From positions 2,480,001 to 2,544,000 of the forward strand of contig NZ_CP133778.1 of assembly GCF_034347405.1 (NCBI RefSeq): DNA of 64,000 nt, read 5' to 3'. Of this stretch, positions 9,155 through 17,830 are shown piece by piece. Made by a program: the position numbers and the translations under genes. Below the pieces are notes generated by a model. That model saw only the letters and a list, made by a program, of their open reading frames with translations. It ran no database searches and was not told the origin of the DNA. Every line of letters begins with the position of its first letter. The first letter of the stretch is position 1. This DNA comes from Pseudomonas sp. CCC3.1. Lineage in GTDB: Bacteria > Pseudomonadota > Gammaproteobacteria > Pseudomonadales > Pseudomonadaceae.

Positions 9155-11395
9155 TTAAAACGATGCAGTCAGGCTGGTGTAAATCGTGCGCCCCGGCTCG
9201 TTGTAAGTGGCGGCCCCGGCCCCGGCAATGTTGGTCACGCCCTGAGCATTGCCTGCGCGGAACAGGCGTTTGTCAAACAGGTTGTCGACGCCCGCCGTCA
9301 CGCTCAGGTGACTGGTGATGGCGTAGGTGCCGCTGATACCGGTGATGGCATAAGGCGATACCTGGTGGTTGGAGGTACCGGTGACACGGTCGCCGTGGTA
9401 GTCATATTTTTTCGGCGTTTGCTTGCCGTACCAGGCCACGCTGGCTTGCAGCGACAGGTCTTGAGTGGCCTGCCAGTCCAGCATCGAGTTCAGGGTGTAA
9501 CGCGGCGTGACAGACAGGTAGTCCCCGGTTTCCTTGTTTTTCGATTGCAGCATGTAGGTGAAGTTGTTGGTCCAGGTGACTTGCGGCGCCAGTGGCAGCG
9601 CCAGCGTGCCTTCCAGGCCTTCCACCAGTGCCTTGGGTATGTTTTCCCATTGATAGATCGCCGCATTGGCGTAAGTGCCAGTGCCGCCCACGGCGGTGCC
9701 GACCGGAGTCATGCCGGATTCGATCTTGTTTTTGTAGTCGTTGCGAAAGTACGTCAGACCCGCCACTACACCCTCGTGTTTGTACTCGATGCCCAGCTCT
9801 TTGTTGACGCTGGTTTCGGCCTTGAGGTCGGCGTTGCCTTGCAAGTAGCAACTGGTGCTTTGGCCGTAGCAGCCCTGGCCACGGCTATACAGCAGATAGT
9901 CAGGATCGAGCTGGTACAGGTTGGGCGCCTTGTAGGAACGGGCGATGCCTGCCTTGAGTGTCACGGTGTCGGTCAAGGCATGCGACAGGTTGAGCGACGG
10001 GCTCCAGTTGTCGCCCACAACGCTGTGATGATCCAGGCGCAAGCCGGGTGTGAGCATGGTGCCGGGGTACAGCTCAATGTTGTCGGCTGCAAACAGCGAG
10101 AAAATCTGCGCCGCCGACTCGGTGCTGCGGTTGGTGCTGGTCAGGCCGCTGACCGAGCCGCCTTCGCTGGTGGTCTGGGTATTGGCGCTTGGGTCGTCGA
10201 GTTTTTGCTGGGTCCACTCGGTGCCCAGGGTCAGCGTTTGGTCGAAACCGGCGTGCAGCGGTAAGTTGACCTCGCCATGGGCGGTCAGATCCTTCAGTAC
10301 GGCGGTGTAGAAATCGTTGCTGCTGAAGATGCCTTCTGTGCCACCCGCAAGGCCTTCATTGATCCGCGTGTTGCGAGTCTTTTCGTATTGCAGGTAGGCC
10401 ATGCTGTTACCGAAATCCCAATCGGCGCGGTGAGTCAGCGCGTAGGTTTCGCGGTAAGTGCGGTTAGTTTCGTGGCCCAACAGGTTTTTCACGTAGGTGT
10501 TGCTGTTGGTGTTTTGCGTGTCGCCGCTATAGATATTGCCCTGGCGGCTGTACCCGGCTTCGAAATCCAGGGTTTGGTCGGGAGTGATGCGCCAGCTCAG
10601 CAAGCCATTCACGTCTTTGTTGCGCACGCCTTCGCGGCCTGCTGGCAGGGTGCCTGCCTGGGTGCCGGTGCGCTCCGATTCGTGGCCGGAGTTGATGTCC
10701 CAGTCATCCGAATCGGTTTTCGCGACGTTGCCATAGACCCGATAGCTCAGGTTGTCAGTCAGCGGGCCATTGAGGCCGAAGCTCACCCGTTTGGTGGCAC
10801 CTTCGTCACCGTGGGTCGGGAAGTTGCTGTACACCGTGGCGTTGCCGTGGGTTTCAGTCCCTGCCTGTTTGGTGATGATATTGACCACCCCGCCCGCAGC
10901 GCCGTTGCCGTAAAGCGCCGCCGCCGGACCACGCAGCACTTCGATACGCTCGACCTGATCAGCGGGTACCCAGTTGGTGTCGCCTCGGCTGTCACGCTCA
11001 CCGCGCCAGCCGTAGCGCACAGAGTTGCGGCTGTTGACCGGCTTGCCATCCACCAGAATCAGCGTGTTTTCCGGGCCCATGCCGCGAATGTCGATCTGGC
11101 GGTTGTTGCCGCGCTGGCCGCTGGTGGAGTTACCCGTCAGGTTCACCCCCGGCATGGTCCGAATGATCTGTGACAGGTCATTGGCCGGCGGGCGTTTCTT
11201 GATGTCTTCGGCGGTGATGATCGACACCCCAGGCGCCTGCTTGGTTTCTTCCAGTGCAGTGGCAACGACGTTGGTGTTTTGCAGTTCCAGTGGCGCAGGG
11301 GTGGTGTCCTGAGTAGCAGCATGAACGGAACTGGCCAGCAACCAGCAGCTGGACAAGACAAAAGGGGCGAGAGGGCGCAGCGCATGTAACGACAT
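9155..11395 (-). CDS. pfeA: TonB-dependent ferric enterobactin receptor PfeA
   Basis: This outer-membrane receptor of the FepA/PfeA type has 746 residues. The signal peptide ends SSVHA-A near residue 26. The plug domain follows with an early EETKQAPGVSIITAEDIKKR, then RQIDIRGMGPENTLILVDGK, PADQVERIEVLRGPAAALYG and NGAAGGVVNIITKQ. A 22-strand barrel is expected from about residue 200 on, closing with an aromatic terminus (IYTSLTASF). It imports ferric enterobactin and related catecholates with TonB-ExbBD energy. It sits directly downstream of pfeS and upstream of pfeE. The start ATG has GGAG 8-9 nt upstream. Expression is expected to need PfeR plus Fur derepression. Confidence 0.92.
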   Translation of the reverse strand: MSLHALRPLAPFVLSSCWLLASSVHAATQDTTPAPLELQNTNVVATALEETKQAPGVSIITAEDIKKRPPANDLSQIIRTMPGVNLTGNSTSGQRGNNRQIDIRGMGPENTLILVDGKPVNSRNSVRYGWRGERDSRGDTNWVPADQVERIEVLRGPAAALYGNGAAGGVVNIITKQAGTETHGNATVYSNFPTHGDEGATKRVSFGLNGPLTDNLSYRVYGNVAKTDSDDWDINSGHESERTGTQAGTLPAGREGVRNKDVNGLLSWRITPDQTLDFEAGYSRQGNIYSGDTQNTNSNTYVKNLLGHETNRTYRETYALTHRADWDFGNSMAYLQYEKTRNTRINEGLAGGTEGIFSSNDFYTAVLKDLTAHGEVNLPLHAGFDQTLTLGTEWTQQKLDDPSANTQTTSEGGSVSGLTSTNRSTESAAQIFSLFAADNIELYPGTMLTPGLRLDHHSVVGDNWSPSLNLSHALTDTVTLKAGIARSYKAPNLYQLDPDYLLYSRGQGCYGQSTSCYLQGNADLKAETSVNKELGIEYKHEGVVAGLTYFRNDYKNKIESGMTPVGTAVGGTGTYANAAIYQWENIPKALVEGLEGTLALPLAPQVTWTNNFTYMLQSKNKETGDYLSVTPRYTLNSMLDWQATQDLSLQASVAWYGKQTPKKYDYHGDRVTGTSNHQVSPYAITGISGTYAITSHLSVTAGVDNLFDKRLFRAGNAQGVTNIAGAGAATYNEPGRTIYTSLTASF

Positions 11396-11434
11396 CAGGT
11401 GATCTCCGAGACAACCAGATACAAGAAGATCACG

Positions 11435-11455
11435 AATGATAATAACTGCTAATTG
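11435..11455 (-). promoter_or_regulatory. Possible Fur box upstream of pfeA
   Basis: In the 73-bp gap between pfeS and pfeA, AATGATAATAACTGCT matches the left half of a Fur 19-mer well (AATGATAAT) and the right half poorly. It sits about 40 bp upstream of the pfeA start. Fur control of pfeA is known in P. aeruginosa; this particular site is inferred. Confidence 0.4.
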
Positions 11456-11468
11456 AGAGTAAAGCGCA

Positions 11469-12818
11469 TTAACTTTCTAAACACTTCTCGGCAGGCAACA
11501 ACAGATGCATGCACAGGCCCGTCGGGCTATTGGTTGCCCACAATCGGCCTTGTTGCAGTTCGATAGCACGCTGGGCAATGGCCAGCCCCAGGCCGAAACC
11601 TTCACCGATTGAGCCCTTGAGGCGCTGATACGGCACAAACAGGTCAGGCAAGTCTTCAGCGGCCACGCCGGAGCCTTCATCTTTAAGGCATAAATGCCAA
11701 GCGTCGCCTTCGCGCCAGCCGCTTAACGTCACCTTGCCGTGTGCAGGCGAATACCGAATGGCATTGCGCAGCAGGTTTTCCAGGGCCTGGGCCAGGCTGT
11801 CGAGGTGCACATGCACATAACAATCGGTGCCGAGCAGGCAAGGCAGCCGCTCGGGAGCCCAGCCACTTTCGAAACAGGCGTCTTCACACAGCGCCTCCCA
11901 TACCGACAACACCAGTACGGGTTCGCTGCGCAGTTGTGGGCGTTCAGTGTCCATCCAGGCCAGGTTCAGGGTGTCTTCCAGCAAGCGCTGCATGTCATCG
12001 ATTTCACGGTCCAGCCGTTGGCGCAATTGGTCCGGCGGCAAAAGGCTGTCATGGGCGATACGCAAACGGGCCAGCGGCGTGCGCAGTTCGTGAGACAAGG
12101 TGCGCAGCAATAAACGCTGCTGGTTCAGGCTGCTGCGCAGGCGGCTGGCCATGTGCTCAAAGGCTTGAGCCAGTTCGCCCAGCTCATCGCGGCGCTTGAT
12201 CAACGGCAGCGGCACCTCACTGTCCAGGTCATCGGCCCGTAGCGCGTCGGCCCGGTCGCGCAAGCGATTGAGTGGCAGCACCAAATGCCGATACAGCAAC
12301 AGCCCGAGCAGGGCGGCGAGCAAGGTGGGCATCACGCCATGGCTGAGCACGTGGGTCCAGGGGGTGAGGCCACTTGGCAGCATGCGTTCAGGGAGCTGGA
12401 TGACCAGTTGGCCTTGGTCAGGGTGGTTCGGGAACGGGATGCTGACGTAGGGCAGTGCGTCTTGCAGGCGTCTACTCATGGGCCAATGCAGTTGGCGCAT
12501 AAAGGTCAACTGGCGATAAATCTGGGGCGTCAGCGGGGTGTTGCTCAGGCTTTCGAGGTTCGGGCCCAGTACGCTGACCCAGGTGTTTTCTTTGGCGGCC
12601 AGTTGCTGGGTGAAGCGTTCGAGCCCCGGCGTGCCTTGTGCTTGCCAGAGACTCTCGGCTTGTTGGGCGTAGTCGCCCAGATAATCACGCTCTTGCGCAG
12701 ACAAGAAATAGGTTCGGCGCTCGGCCGAAAGGCCCCAGATCCAGATAATCCAGGTCAGCAGCAAACAGAAGCTGACTTGCAGCAGCGCCAGCTTCCACAA
12801 CAAGGGATGACGGCGCAT
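11469..12818 (-). CDS. pfeS: Sensor histidine kinase PfeS
   Basis: This membrane sensor kinase of 449 residues pairs with PfeR in the enterobactin response. From the N-terminus: a first membrane helix (LLWKLALLQVSFCLLLTWII), a periplasmic region of about 130 residues, a second helix near VMPTLLAALLGLLLYRHLVL, a HAMP linker, the H-box LLLRTLSHELRTPLARLRIA with the phospho-His, an N-box (ALENLLRNAIRYSP) and G-boxes (DEGSGVAAEDL, GFGLGLAIAQ). The start at 12818 is chosen because MRRHPLL begins the first helix and the codon overlaps the pfeR stop by one base. A longer frame to 12920 would run into pfeR. Confidence 0.88.
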   Translation of the reverse strand: MRRHPLLWKLALLQVSFCLLLTWIIWIWGLSAERRTYFLSAQERDYLGDYAQQAESLWQAQGTPGLERFTQQLAAKENTWVSVLGPNLESLSNTPLTPQIYRQLTFMRQLHWPMSRRLQDALPYVSIPFPNHPDQGQLVIQLPERMLPSGLTPWTHVLSHGVMPTLLAALLGLLLYRHLVLPLNRLRDRADALRADDLDSEVPLPLIKRRDELGELAQAFEHMASRLRSSLNQQRLLLRTLSHELRTPLARLRIAHDSLLPPDQLRQRLDREIDDMQRLLEDTLNLAWMDTERPQLRSEPVLVLSVWEALCEDACFESGWAPERLPCLLGTDCYVHVHLDSLAQALENLLRNAIRYSPAHGKVTLSGWREGDAWHLCLKDEGSGVAAEDLPDLFVPYQRLKGSIGEGFGLGLAIAQRAIELQQGRLWATNSPTGLCMHLLLPAEKCLES

Positions 12819-13516
12819 CAGGTACGCTCCGTCTCGACCAGGATGTAACCCTGACCGCGCACGGCCTGAATCTGAATATGCTGCGCGCCGATGGCGGCCA
12901 GCTTGCGCCGCACATTGCACACATGCACGTCCAGGCCACGATCCAGGCGGGTATAAATGCGGTGCAGCACATGCTGGTACAGAAACGCTTTGCTCAGGGG
13001 TTCGCCACCGTGTTCGTGCAGGGTCATCAACACGCGATATTCCGACAGGGTTAGCCCGGCGCTCTGGCCGTTATGCACGACGTCTTGCGCCGCCTCGTCA
13101 AAGCTCAATGCGCCGTTTTGACGCTCCGCAGGTACGGGCTTGAGCATGGCCATGCGCCGCAGCAGGGCGTCGGTGCGGGCGTCCAGTTCCGCGAGGCTGA
13201 AAGGTTTGGGCAGATAGTCATCGGCGCCCCGGGTAAAACCGGTGATGCGGTCTTGTTCGTTGCCCAGTGCCGACATCAGCATCACGGGGATATTTTGCTG
13301 GCTGCGCAGGGCTTCAAGCAGCGACAGGCCATCCATGCCCGGCAACATGATGTCGAGCAGCACCAGATCAAACGGACGTTCCTGTAAGGCCTTCAGGCCT
13401 TGAATGCCGTCAGGACAACTGGTCACGGTAAAGCCTCGCAGCAGCAGATGACGCTCCAGGTCGTGTCGCAGTCTGAAATCGTCTTCTACCAACAGCAGGT
13501 GAGTGGGTATAGGCAT
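12818..13516 (-). CDS. pfeR: Two-component response regulator PfeR
   Basis: This OmpR-family regulator has 232 residues: a receiver domain (acidic pocket E11-D12-D13, phospho-acceptor D55 in LVLLDIMLPG, switch Ser in LMSALG, Lys in LPKPFS) followed by a winged-helix DNA-binding domain (LTLSEYRVLMTLHEHGGEPL, VHVCNVRRKLA). It should activate pfeA when PfeS senses ferric enterobactin. It is the first gene of the minus-strand operon and diverges from creatinase across a 241-bp gap holding an inverted repeat. The ribosome-binding site is weak, since the bases before the ATG are pyrimidine-rich. Confidence 0.9.
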   Translation of the reverse strand: MPIPTHLLLVEDDFRLRHDLERHLLLRGFTVTSCPDGIQGLKALQERPFDLVLLDIMLPGMDGLSLLEALRSQQNIPVMLMSALGNEQDRITGFTRGADDYLPKPFSLAELDARTDALLRRMAMLKPVPAERQNGALSFDEAAQDVVHNGQSAGLTLSEYRVLMTLHEHGGEPLSKAFLYQHVLHRIYTRLDRGLDVHVCNVRRKLAAIGAQHIQIQAVRGQGYILVETERT

Positions 13517-13520
13517 AGGG

Positions 13521-13581
13521 GGTTCTAATGAGAATATTTCACATTTGCGAATATCCCATTAATGTCAATGCTTCGCAAATG
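13521..13581. promoter_or_regulatory. Fur-like site and 10-bp inverted repeat upstream of pfeR
   Basis: TAATGAGAATATTT (about 13526-13539) resembles Pseudomonas Fur boxes and lies just upstream of the pfeR start. Beside it, CATTTGCGAA (13542-13551) and TTCGCAAATG (13572-13581) form a perfect inverted repeat with a 20-bp spacer, so the centres are 30 bp apart, near three helical turns. This is suited to a dimeric regulator such as PfeR acting on its own promoter (inference). The rest of the gap up to 13757 shows no gene. Confidence 0.45.
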
Positions 13582-13757
13582 CTATCAAGGACGACGCGTC
13601 AGCTTTTATCAGTCTGGCGCGCAGGTTGCACAGCGGATCTGATCAACTACAGGTCGGATTCACACAAAAAAGGCGTCTTTGCATCTGTTCGAATGATCCT
13701 CAACGGCCCGCCCCGATGGCGGCTTCTGAAGTGCGATCACAGACAAGGGTAAATGAC

Positions 13758-14969
13758 ATGCAAATGCCTAAAACCATCCAGATCAAGAACGGCGAAAAAG
13801 TCACGCCGACGTTCTCGGCCCAGGAATACGCCAATCGCCAGGCCAAGCTGCGCGCCTATATGGCGCAAAACAACATCGATGCGGCGGTGTTCACCTCGTA
13901 CCACAACCTCAACTATTACAGCGATTTCCTGTACTGCTCGTTCGGGCGCAACTATGCGCTGGTGGTCACGCAGGAGAGCGCGGTGACTATCAGCGCCAAC
14001 ATCGACGGTGGCCAGCCATGGCGCCGGACCATGGGCACCGACAACATCGTGTACACCGACTGGCAGCGCGACAACTACTTCGTCGCTATCCAGCAAGCGC
14101 TGCCCAAGGCCGGGCGTATCGGCATCGAATTCGACCACATGAACCTGCTCAATCGCGACAAGCTGGCCAGTCGTTACCCGCAAGCTGAGTTCGTCGACAT
14201 CGCAGCGCCGTGCATGCGCATGCGCATGATCAAGTCCGCCGAAGAGCACGCCATCATTCGTCATGGCGCGCGCATTGCCGACATTGGCGGCGCGGCCATT
14301 GTCGAAGCCCTGCGTGACCAAGTGCCGGAATACGAAGTGGCGCTGCACGCAACTCAGGCCATGGTCCGCGAAATTGCCCGCACCTTCCCGGACTCCGAAC
14401 TGATGGACACCTGGACCTGGTTCCAGTCGGGTATCAACACCGATGGTGCGCACAACCCGGTGACCACCCGCAAGGTCAACAAAGGCGACATTCTGAGCCT
14501 TAACTGCTTCCCGATGATTGCCGGTTACTACACCGCGCTGGAACGTACCCTGTTCCTCGATCACTGCTCTGACGAACACCTGCGGTTGTGGGAAGTGAAC
14601 GTCAAAGTGCACGAGGCCGGATTAAAACTGATCAAGCCGGGCATGCGCTGCTCGGACATCGCCTTGCAATTGAACGAAATTTTCCTTGAGCACGACCTGC
14701 TGCAATACCGCACCTTTGGCTATGGCCACTCATTCGGCACGTTAAGCCACTACTACGGCCGAGAAGCCGGGCTGGAACTGCGTGAAGACATCGACACCGT
14801 GCTGGAACCGGGGATGGTGGTGTCGATTGAGCCGATGATCATGATCCCTGAAGGCCGGCCGGGCGCGGGTGGCTATCGCGAGCACGACATTTTGATCGTC
14901 AATGAGCAGGGCGGTGAAAACATCACCCATTTCCCGTATGGCCCGCAGCACAACATCATCAAGCAATAA
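13758..14969 (+). CDS. creA: Creatinase (creatine amidinohydrolase)
   Basis: It hydrolyses creatine to sarcosine and urea (EC 3.5.3.3). The protein has 403 residues, like the P. putida enzyme, and a pita-bread (M24-like) fold that uses no metal. It is near-identical in memory to the P. putida sequence over long runs (FTSYHNLNYYSDFLYCSFGR, WTWFQSGINTDGAHNPVTTR, YRTFGYGHSFGTLSHYYGRE). The catalytic His falls at residue 232 in DGAHNP, the published number. ATG 13758 has AAGGG 8 nt upstream. A transporter and a GATase1-AraC regulator follow. Product use would need sarcosine oxidase and urease, which are not in the window. Confidence 0.95.
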   Translation: MQMPKTIQIKNGEKVTPTFSAQEYANRQAKLRAYMAQNNIDAAVFTSYHNLNYYSDFLYCSFGRNYALVVTQESAVTISANIDGGQPWRRTMGTDNIVYTDWQRDNYFVAIQQALPKAGRIGIEFDHMNLLNRDKLASRYPQAEFVDIAAPCMRMRMIKSAEEHAIIRHGARIADIGGAAIVEALRDQVPEYEVALHATQAMVREIARTFPDSELMDTWTWFQSGINTDGAHNPVTTRKVNKGDILSLNCFPMIAGYYTALERTLFLDHCSDEHLRLWEVNVKVHEAGLKLIKPGMRCSDIALQLNEIFLEHDLLQYRTFGYGHSFGTLSHYYGREAGLELREDIDTVLEPGMVVSIEPMIMIPEGRPGAGGYREHDILIVNEQGGENITHFPYGPQHNIIKQ

Positions 14970-14995
14970 CCTGTGTGGGAGCACTTCAGACATCT

Positions 14996-15083
14996 GTGGG
15001 AGCCTGGCTTGCCAGCGATGGCATCGGCGCGGTTTAAACCGTAAAACCGCAGCGTCTGTATCGCTGGCAAGCCAGGCTCCCAC
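14996..15083. repeat. REP pair, GTGGGAGCCTGGC type
   Basis: Two perfect 24-bp arms face each other (14996-15019 and 15060-15083), each starting GTGGGAGCCTGGCTTGCCAG when read inward, around a 40-nt loop with a small GGTTT/AAACC element. It lies between creatinase and its transporter and could act as an mRNA stabiliser or a partial terminator. Confidence 0.85.
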
Positions 15084-15192
15084 CGTTTGAGGTGTGCCAA
15101 ACGTTCTGAACACCCAACGCATGCGCGCTCAGACGCGCAGCGTTTTCTGACCCATTACCCCTGCCAACAAAAGCACAATGAGGGTATTTGTC

Positions 15193-16533
15193 ATGTCCAC
15201 AGTTTCGTCCACGCTGTCCCTGACCGTCGAACAACAGCTCGAACTCAGCAGTGAACGCAAGGCATTGCGCCGTGCGGCCACGGCCAGTTTTCTGGGCAAC
15301 TTTGTCGAGTGGTTTGACTACGCTGCTTATGGCTATCTGGCGACGGTCATCGCCTTGACGTTTTTCCCGCAGACCGATGCCGCCACCGGGTTGCTGGCAA
15401 CCTTCGCGGTGTTTGCGCTGTCGTTTATCGTGCGTCCGATCGGAGGGCTTATCTGGGGCCATTTCGGAGACAAATACGGGCGCCGCAGTGCCTTGGCCTG
15501 GTCGATTCTGATCATGACCGTCTCTACTTTTTGCATTGGCTTGCTGCCGGGCTACAACCATATCGGTCTGTGGGCACCCGCATTACTGTTGCTGATCCGG
15601 CTGGTGCAGGGCTTTTCGGCGTCCGGCGAATACGCGGGGGCATCGGCGTTTTTGGCCGAATATGCGCCCGAGGGCAAACGCGGTTTCTACACCAGTATCG
15701 TTCCGGCGAGTACCGCGGCCGGTCTGTTGTTTGGCGCTGTGTTTGTGGCGGGGCTGCACGCGCTGATGACTGTCGAAAACCTCCACGACTGGGGCTGGCG
15801 CTTGCCTTTTCTGCTGGCCGCGCCTTTTGGCCTGGTCGGGCGTTATATCCGCATGAGCTTGCAGGACTCACCCAAGTTCCTGGAGATGGAAAAACGCCTG
15901 GAAGCCAAGGAGTGCGCGACCCATGCGCCGATTCGTGAATTGCTCACGGTGCATCGCCGTGCCGTGATGATCGGCATTGGTGTGACCTGCCTGAACGCCG
16001 TGGCGTTTTACCTGCTGCTCAGCTACATGCCGACTTACCTGTCGACGGAAATGGGCATGAGTGAAAGCGATTCATTTATGGCGTCCACCGTGTCACTGGC
16101 GACCTACATCGGCTTGATCTTCTTGATGGGCAAACTGTCTGACCGTTTCGGTCGAAAAACCATGCTGGTGGCTGCGTCAGTGTTGTTTCTGGCACTGACA
16201 TTTCCGCTGTTCGGGATGCTGGGCAACCCGTCGCTGGTGGTGATCCTGATGATCCAGATTGCCTTTGGCGCGATTCTGGCGATGAACGACGGCACCTTGC
16301 CGTGCTTTCTGGCCGAAATCTTCCCGACCCGAGTGCGTTTCAGCGGCTTTGCCTTCAGCTTCAACATCGCCAACGCCTTGTTTGGCGGCACGGCTCCGTT
16401 TATCGCCACGTGGCTGATTCAACTCACCGGCAACAAAATGGCTCCGGCCTGGTACTTGCTGGCCGCGGCAGCGGTTGCTTTGATCGCAATGCTGGCCAGT
16501 CGCGAAACAGCACACAAAGCACTGCAGGATTAA
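15193..16533 (+). CDS. MFS transporter, metabolite:H+ symporter (MHS) family; probable creatine importer
   Basis: This 446-residue inner-membrane protein has about 12 helices. MHS signatures are SFLGNFVEWFDYAAYGYLAT at the first helix, VRPIGGLIWGHFGDKYGRR in loop 2-3 and LIRLVQGFSASGEYAGASAF in helix 4, with a second GKLSDRFGRK between the halves. The family (ProP, KgtP, ShiA) takes up small zwitterions and acids. Its position between creatinase and a catabolic regulator makes creatine the likely substrate (inference). ATG 15193 is chosen with GAGGG about 8 nt upstream; an in-frame ATG at 15178 would add five residues without a ribosome-binding site. Confidence 0.85.
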   Translation: MSTVSSTLSLTVEQQLELSSERKALRRAATASFLGNFVEWFDYAAYGYLATVIALTFFPQTDAATGLLATFAVFALSFIVRPIGGLIWGHFGDKYGRRSALAWSILIMTVSTFCIGLLPGYNHIGLWAPALLLLIRLVQGFSASGEYAGASAFLAEYAPEGKRGFYTSIVPASTAAGLLFGAVFVAGLHALMTVENLHDWGWRLPFLLAAPFGLVGRYIRMSLQDSPKFLEMEKRLEAKECATHAPIRELLTVHRRAVMIGIGVTCLNAVAFYLLLSYMPTYLSTEMGMSESDSFMASTVSLATYIGLIFLMGKLSDRFGRKTMLVAASVLFLALTFPLFGMLGNPSLVVILMIQIAFGAILAMNDGTLPCFLAEIFPTRVRFSGFAFSFNIANALFGGTAPFIATWLIQLTGNKMAPAWYLLAAAAVALIAMLASRETAHKALQD

Positions 16534-16554
16534 AAACCGGCCTCCCTGGGTTTG

Positions 16555-16622
16555 TGTAGGAGCGAGCTTGCCTCGCGATCTTTTAAAGCATCAAAAGATC
16601 GCGAGACAAGCTCGCTCCTACA
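16555..16622. repeat. REP pair, TGTAGGAGCGAGCTTG type
   Basis: Two 30-bp arms (16555-16584 and 16593-16622) with one mismatch face each other around an 8-nt loop, forming a long hairpin between the convergent transporter and regulator genes. It probably limits readthrough in both directions. Confidence 0.88.
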
Positions 16623-16633
16623 GATTTCTGGGG

Positions 16634-17629
16634 TCAGTGCAGCGCCACTTGCTTGCGTTCGCCGATGGGCGAGACACCGAACAACCGGCTGTAGCATTTG
16701 GAGAAATGCGCCGCCGAAACAAAGCCGCAGGCGAGGGCAATATCACGCACTTGCGATTCACTGCGCAGCAACAAGGTCCGGGCGCGGGCCAGTCGCAACT
16801 CCAGGTAATACTGGCTCGGTGTACGTTGCAGGTGCTTGTGAAACAGCCGTTCAAGCTGGCGCACTGAGACTTCGTTCAAGCGCGCCAGGTCTTCGAGGCT
16901 GACGGGCTCTTCAAGGTTGGCTTCCATGATCGCTACCACCTGACTGAGCTTGGGCTGCGAAGTCCCCAACTTTTGCCGCAACGGCACACGTTGCTGCTCT
17001 TGCGCACTGCGCGCACGATCACACAACAGCAACTCGGCAGCATGCGCAGCGATTTCCCGTCCGCCCGGTTCTCGGGCAATCAATTGCAAGGTCATGTCCA
17101 TGGACGCTACGCCCCCTGAGCAGGTATAGCGGTCGCGGTCGATCTCGAACAACTGGTTGGAAATAATGATGCCGGGGAAGTGGTCCTTGAGGGTTTCGAT
17201 GTCTTCCCAATGGATGGTGCAGCGATAGCCCTTGAGCAGTCCTGCGCGCGCAAGCCAGTAACTGCCGGTGCAAATACCGCCGAGTGTTACCTGTTCATGC
17301 GCCAGCTTGCGCAGCCAGTTGAGCAACGGCCGGCTGCTGAGGTGCGAAACGATCGGGTTTGAACCGACCACCAACAAAATGTCCAGTTTTGGTGCGTCGC
17401 CCACGGCGTAGTCCGGCAGGATGCGCATGCCATTGCTGGCGGTGACCGGGTCCATGTTGGGGGCGATGATGACGCTGCGAAACATCTCGCGGCGAGCCGC
17501 CATATTGGCCATGCGCAGGGTTTCAATCGCAGAGGCAAAACCGATGGTGGTGAAGTTCGGTATCACCAGAAAGCCCACGGTTTTGACGGTGGGCACATTA
17601 AGCGTTGCCCCTGTAACAGGTGCTGCCAT
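16634..17629 (-). CDS. GlxA/CdhR-type regulator (GATase1-like + AraC HTH)
   Basis: The 331-residue transcription regulator has an N-terminal DJ-1/PfpI-like domain (about residues 15-185; TVGFLVIPNFTTIGFASAIE, the nucleophile-elbow region VTLGGICTGSYWLARAGLL, YTCSGGVASMDMTLQLIARE) and a C-terminal AraC pair of helix-turn-helix motifs (SLEDLARLNEVSVRQLERLF and VRDIALACGFVSAAHFSKCY). Relatives (GbdR, CdhR, SouR, and as I recall CahR in P. putida) control betaine, carnitine, sarcosine and creatine use. Convergent with creatinase and its transporter, it is the likely activator of both. The start at 17629 has AGGAA about 8 nt upstream; the longer frame to 17716 adds unrelated residues. The gap 17630-17830 shows no gene. 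Confidence 0.85.
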   Translation of the reverse strand: MAAPVTGATLNVPTVKTVGFLVIPNFTTIGFASAIETLRMANMAARREMFRSVIIAPNMDPVTASNGMRILPDYAVGDAPKLDILLVVGSNPIVSHLSSRPLLNWLRKLAHEQVTLGGICTGSYWLARAGLLKGYRCTIHWEDIETLKDHFPGIIISNQLFEIDRDRYTCSGGVASMDMTLQLIAREPGGREIAAHAAELLLCDRARSAQEQQRVPLRQKLGTSQPKLSQVVAIMEANLEEPVSLEDLARLNEVSVRQLERLFHKHLQRTPSQYYLELRLARARTLLLRSESQVRDIALACGFVSAAHFSKCYSRLFGVSPIGERKQVALH

Positions 17630-17830
17630 CCTCAGGTTCCTTTTTTCGTTCCAGGACGCGTCTAGCGTCGGGGCTCGCGCAATGCGTTGCGTCACCACTC
17701 CCGCGAGTGGGCGCAACCTGCAGTGCTTTTGGAACCTGATGAAGCATTTGTTATGCCAGTGCTGGCGCGTGTGATCCCGGTGAAACGCCGAGGTCTTCTC
17801 TCATCGGCCGCGGCAGGCTTTCAACGCCCC

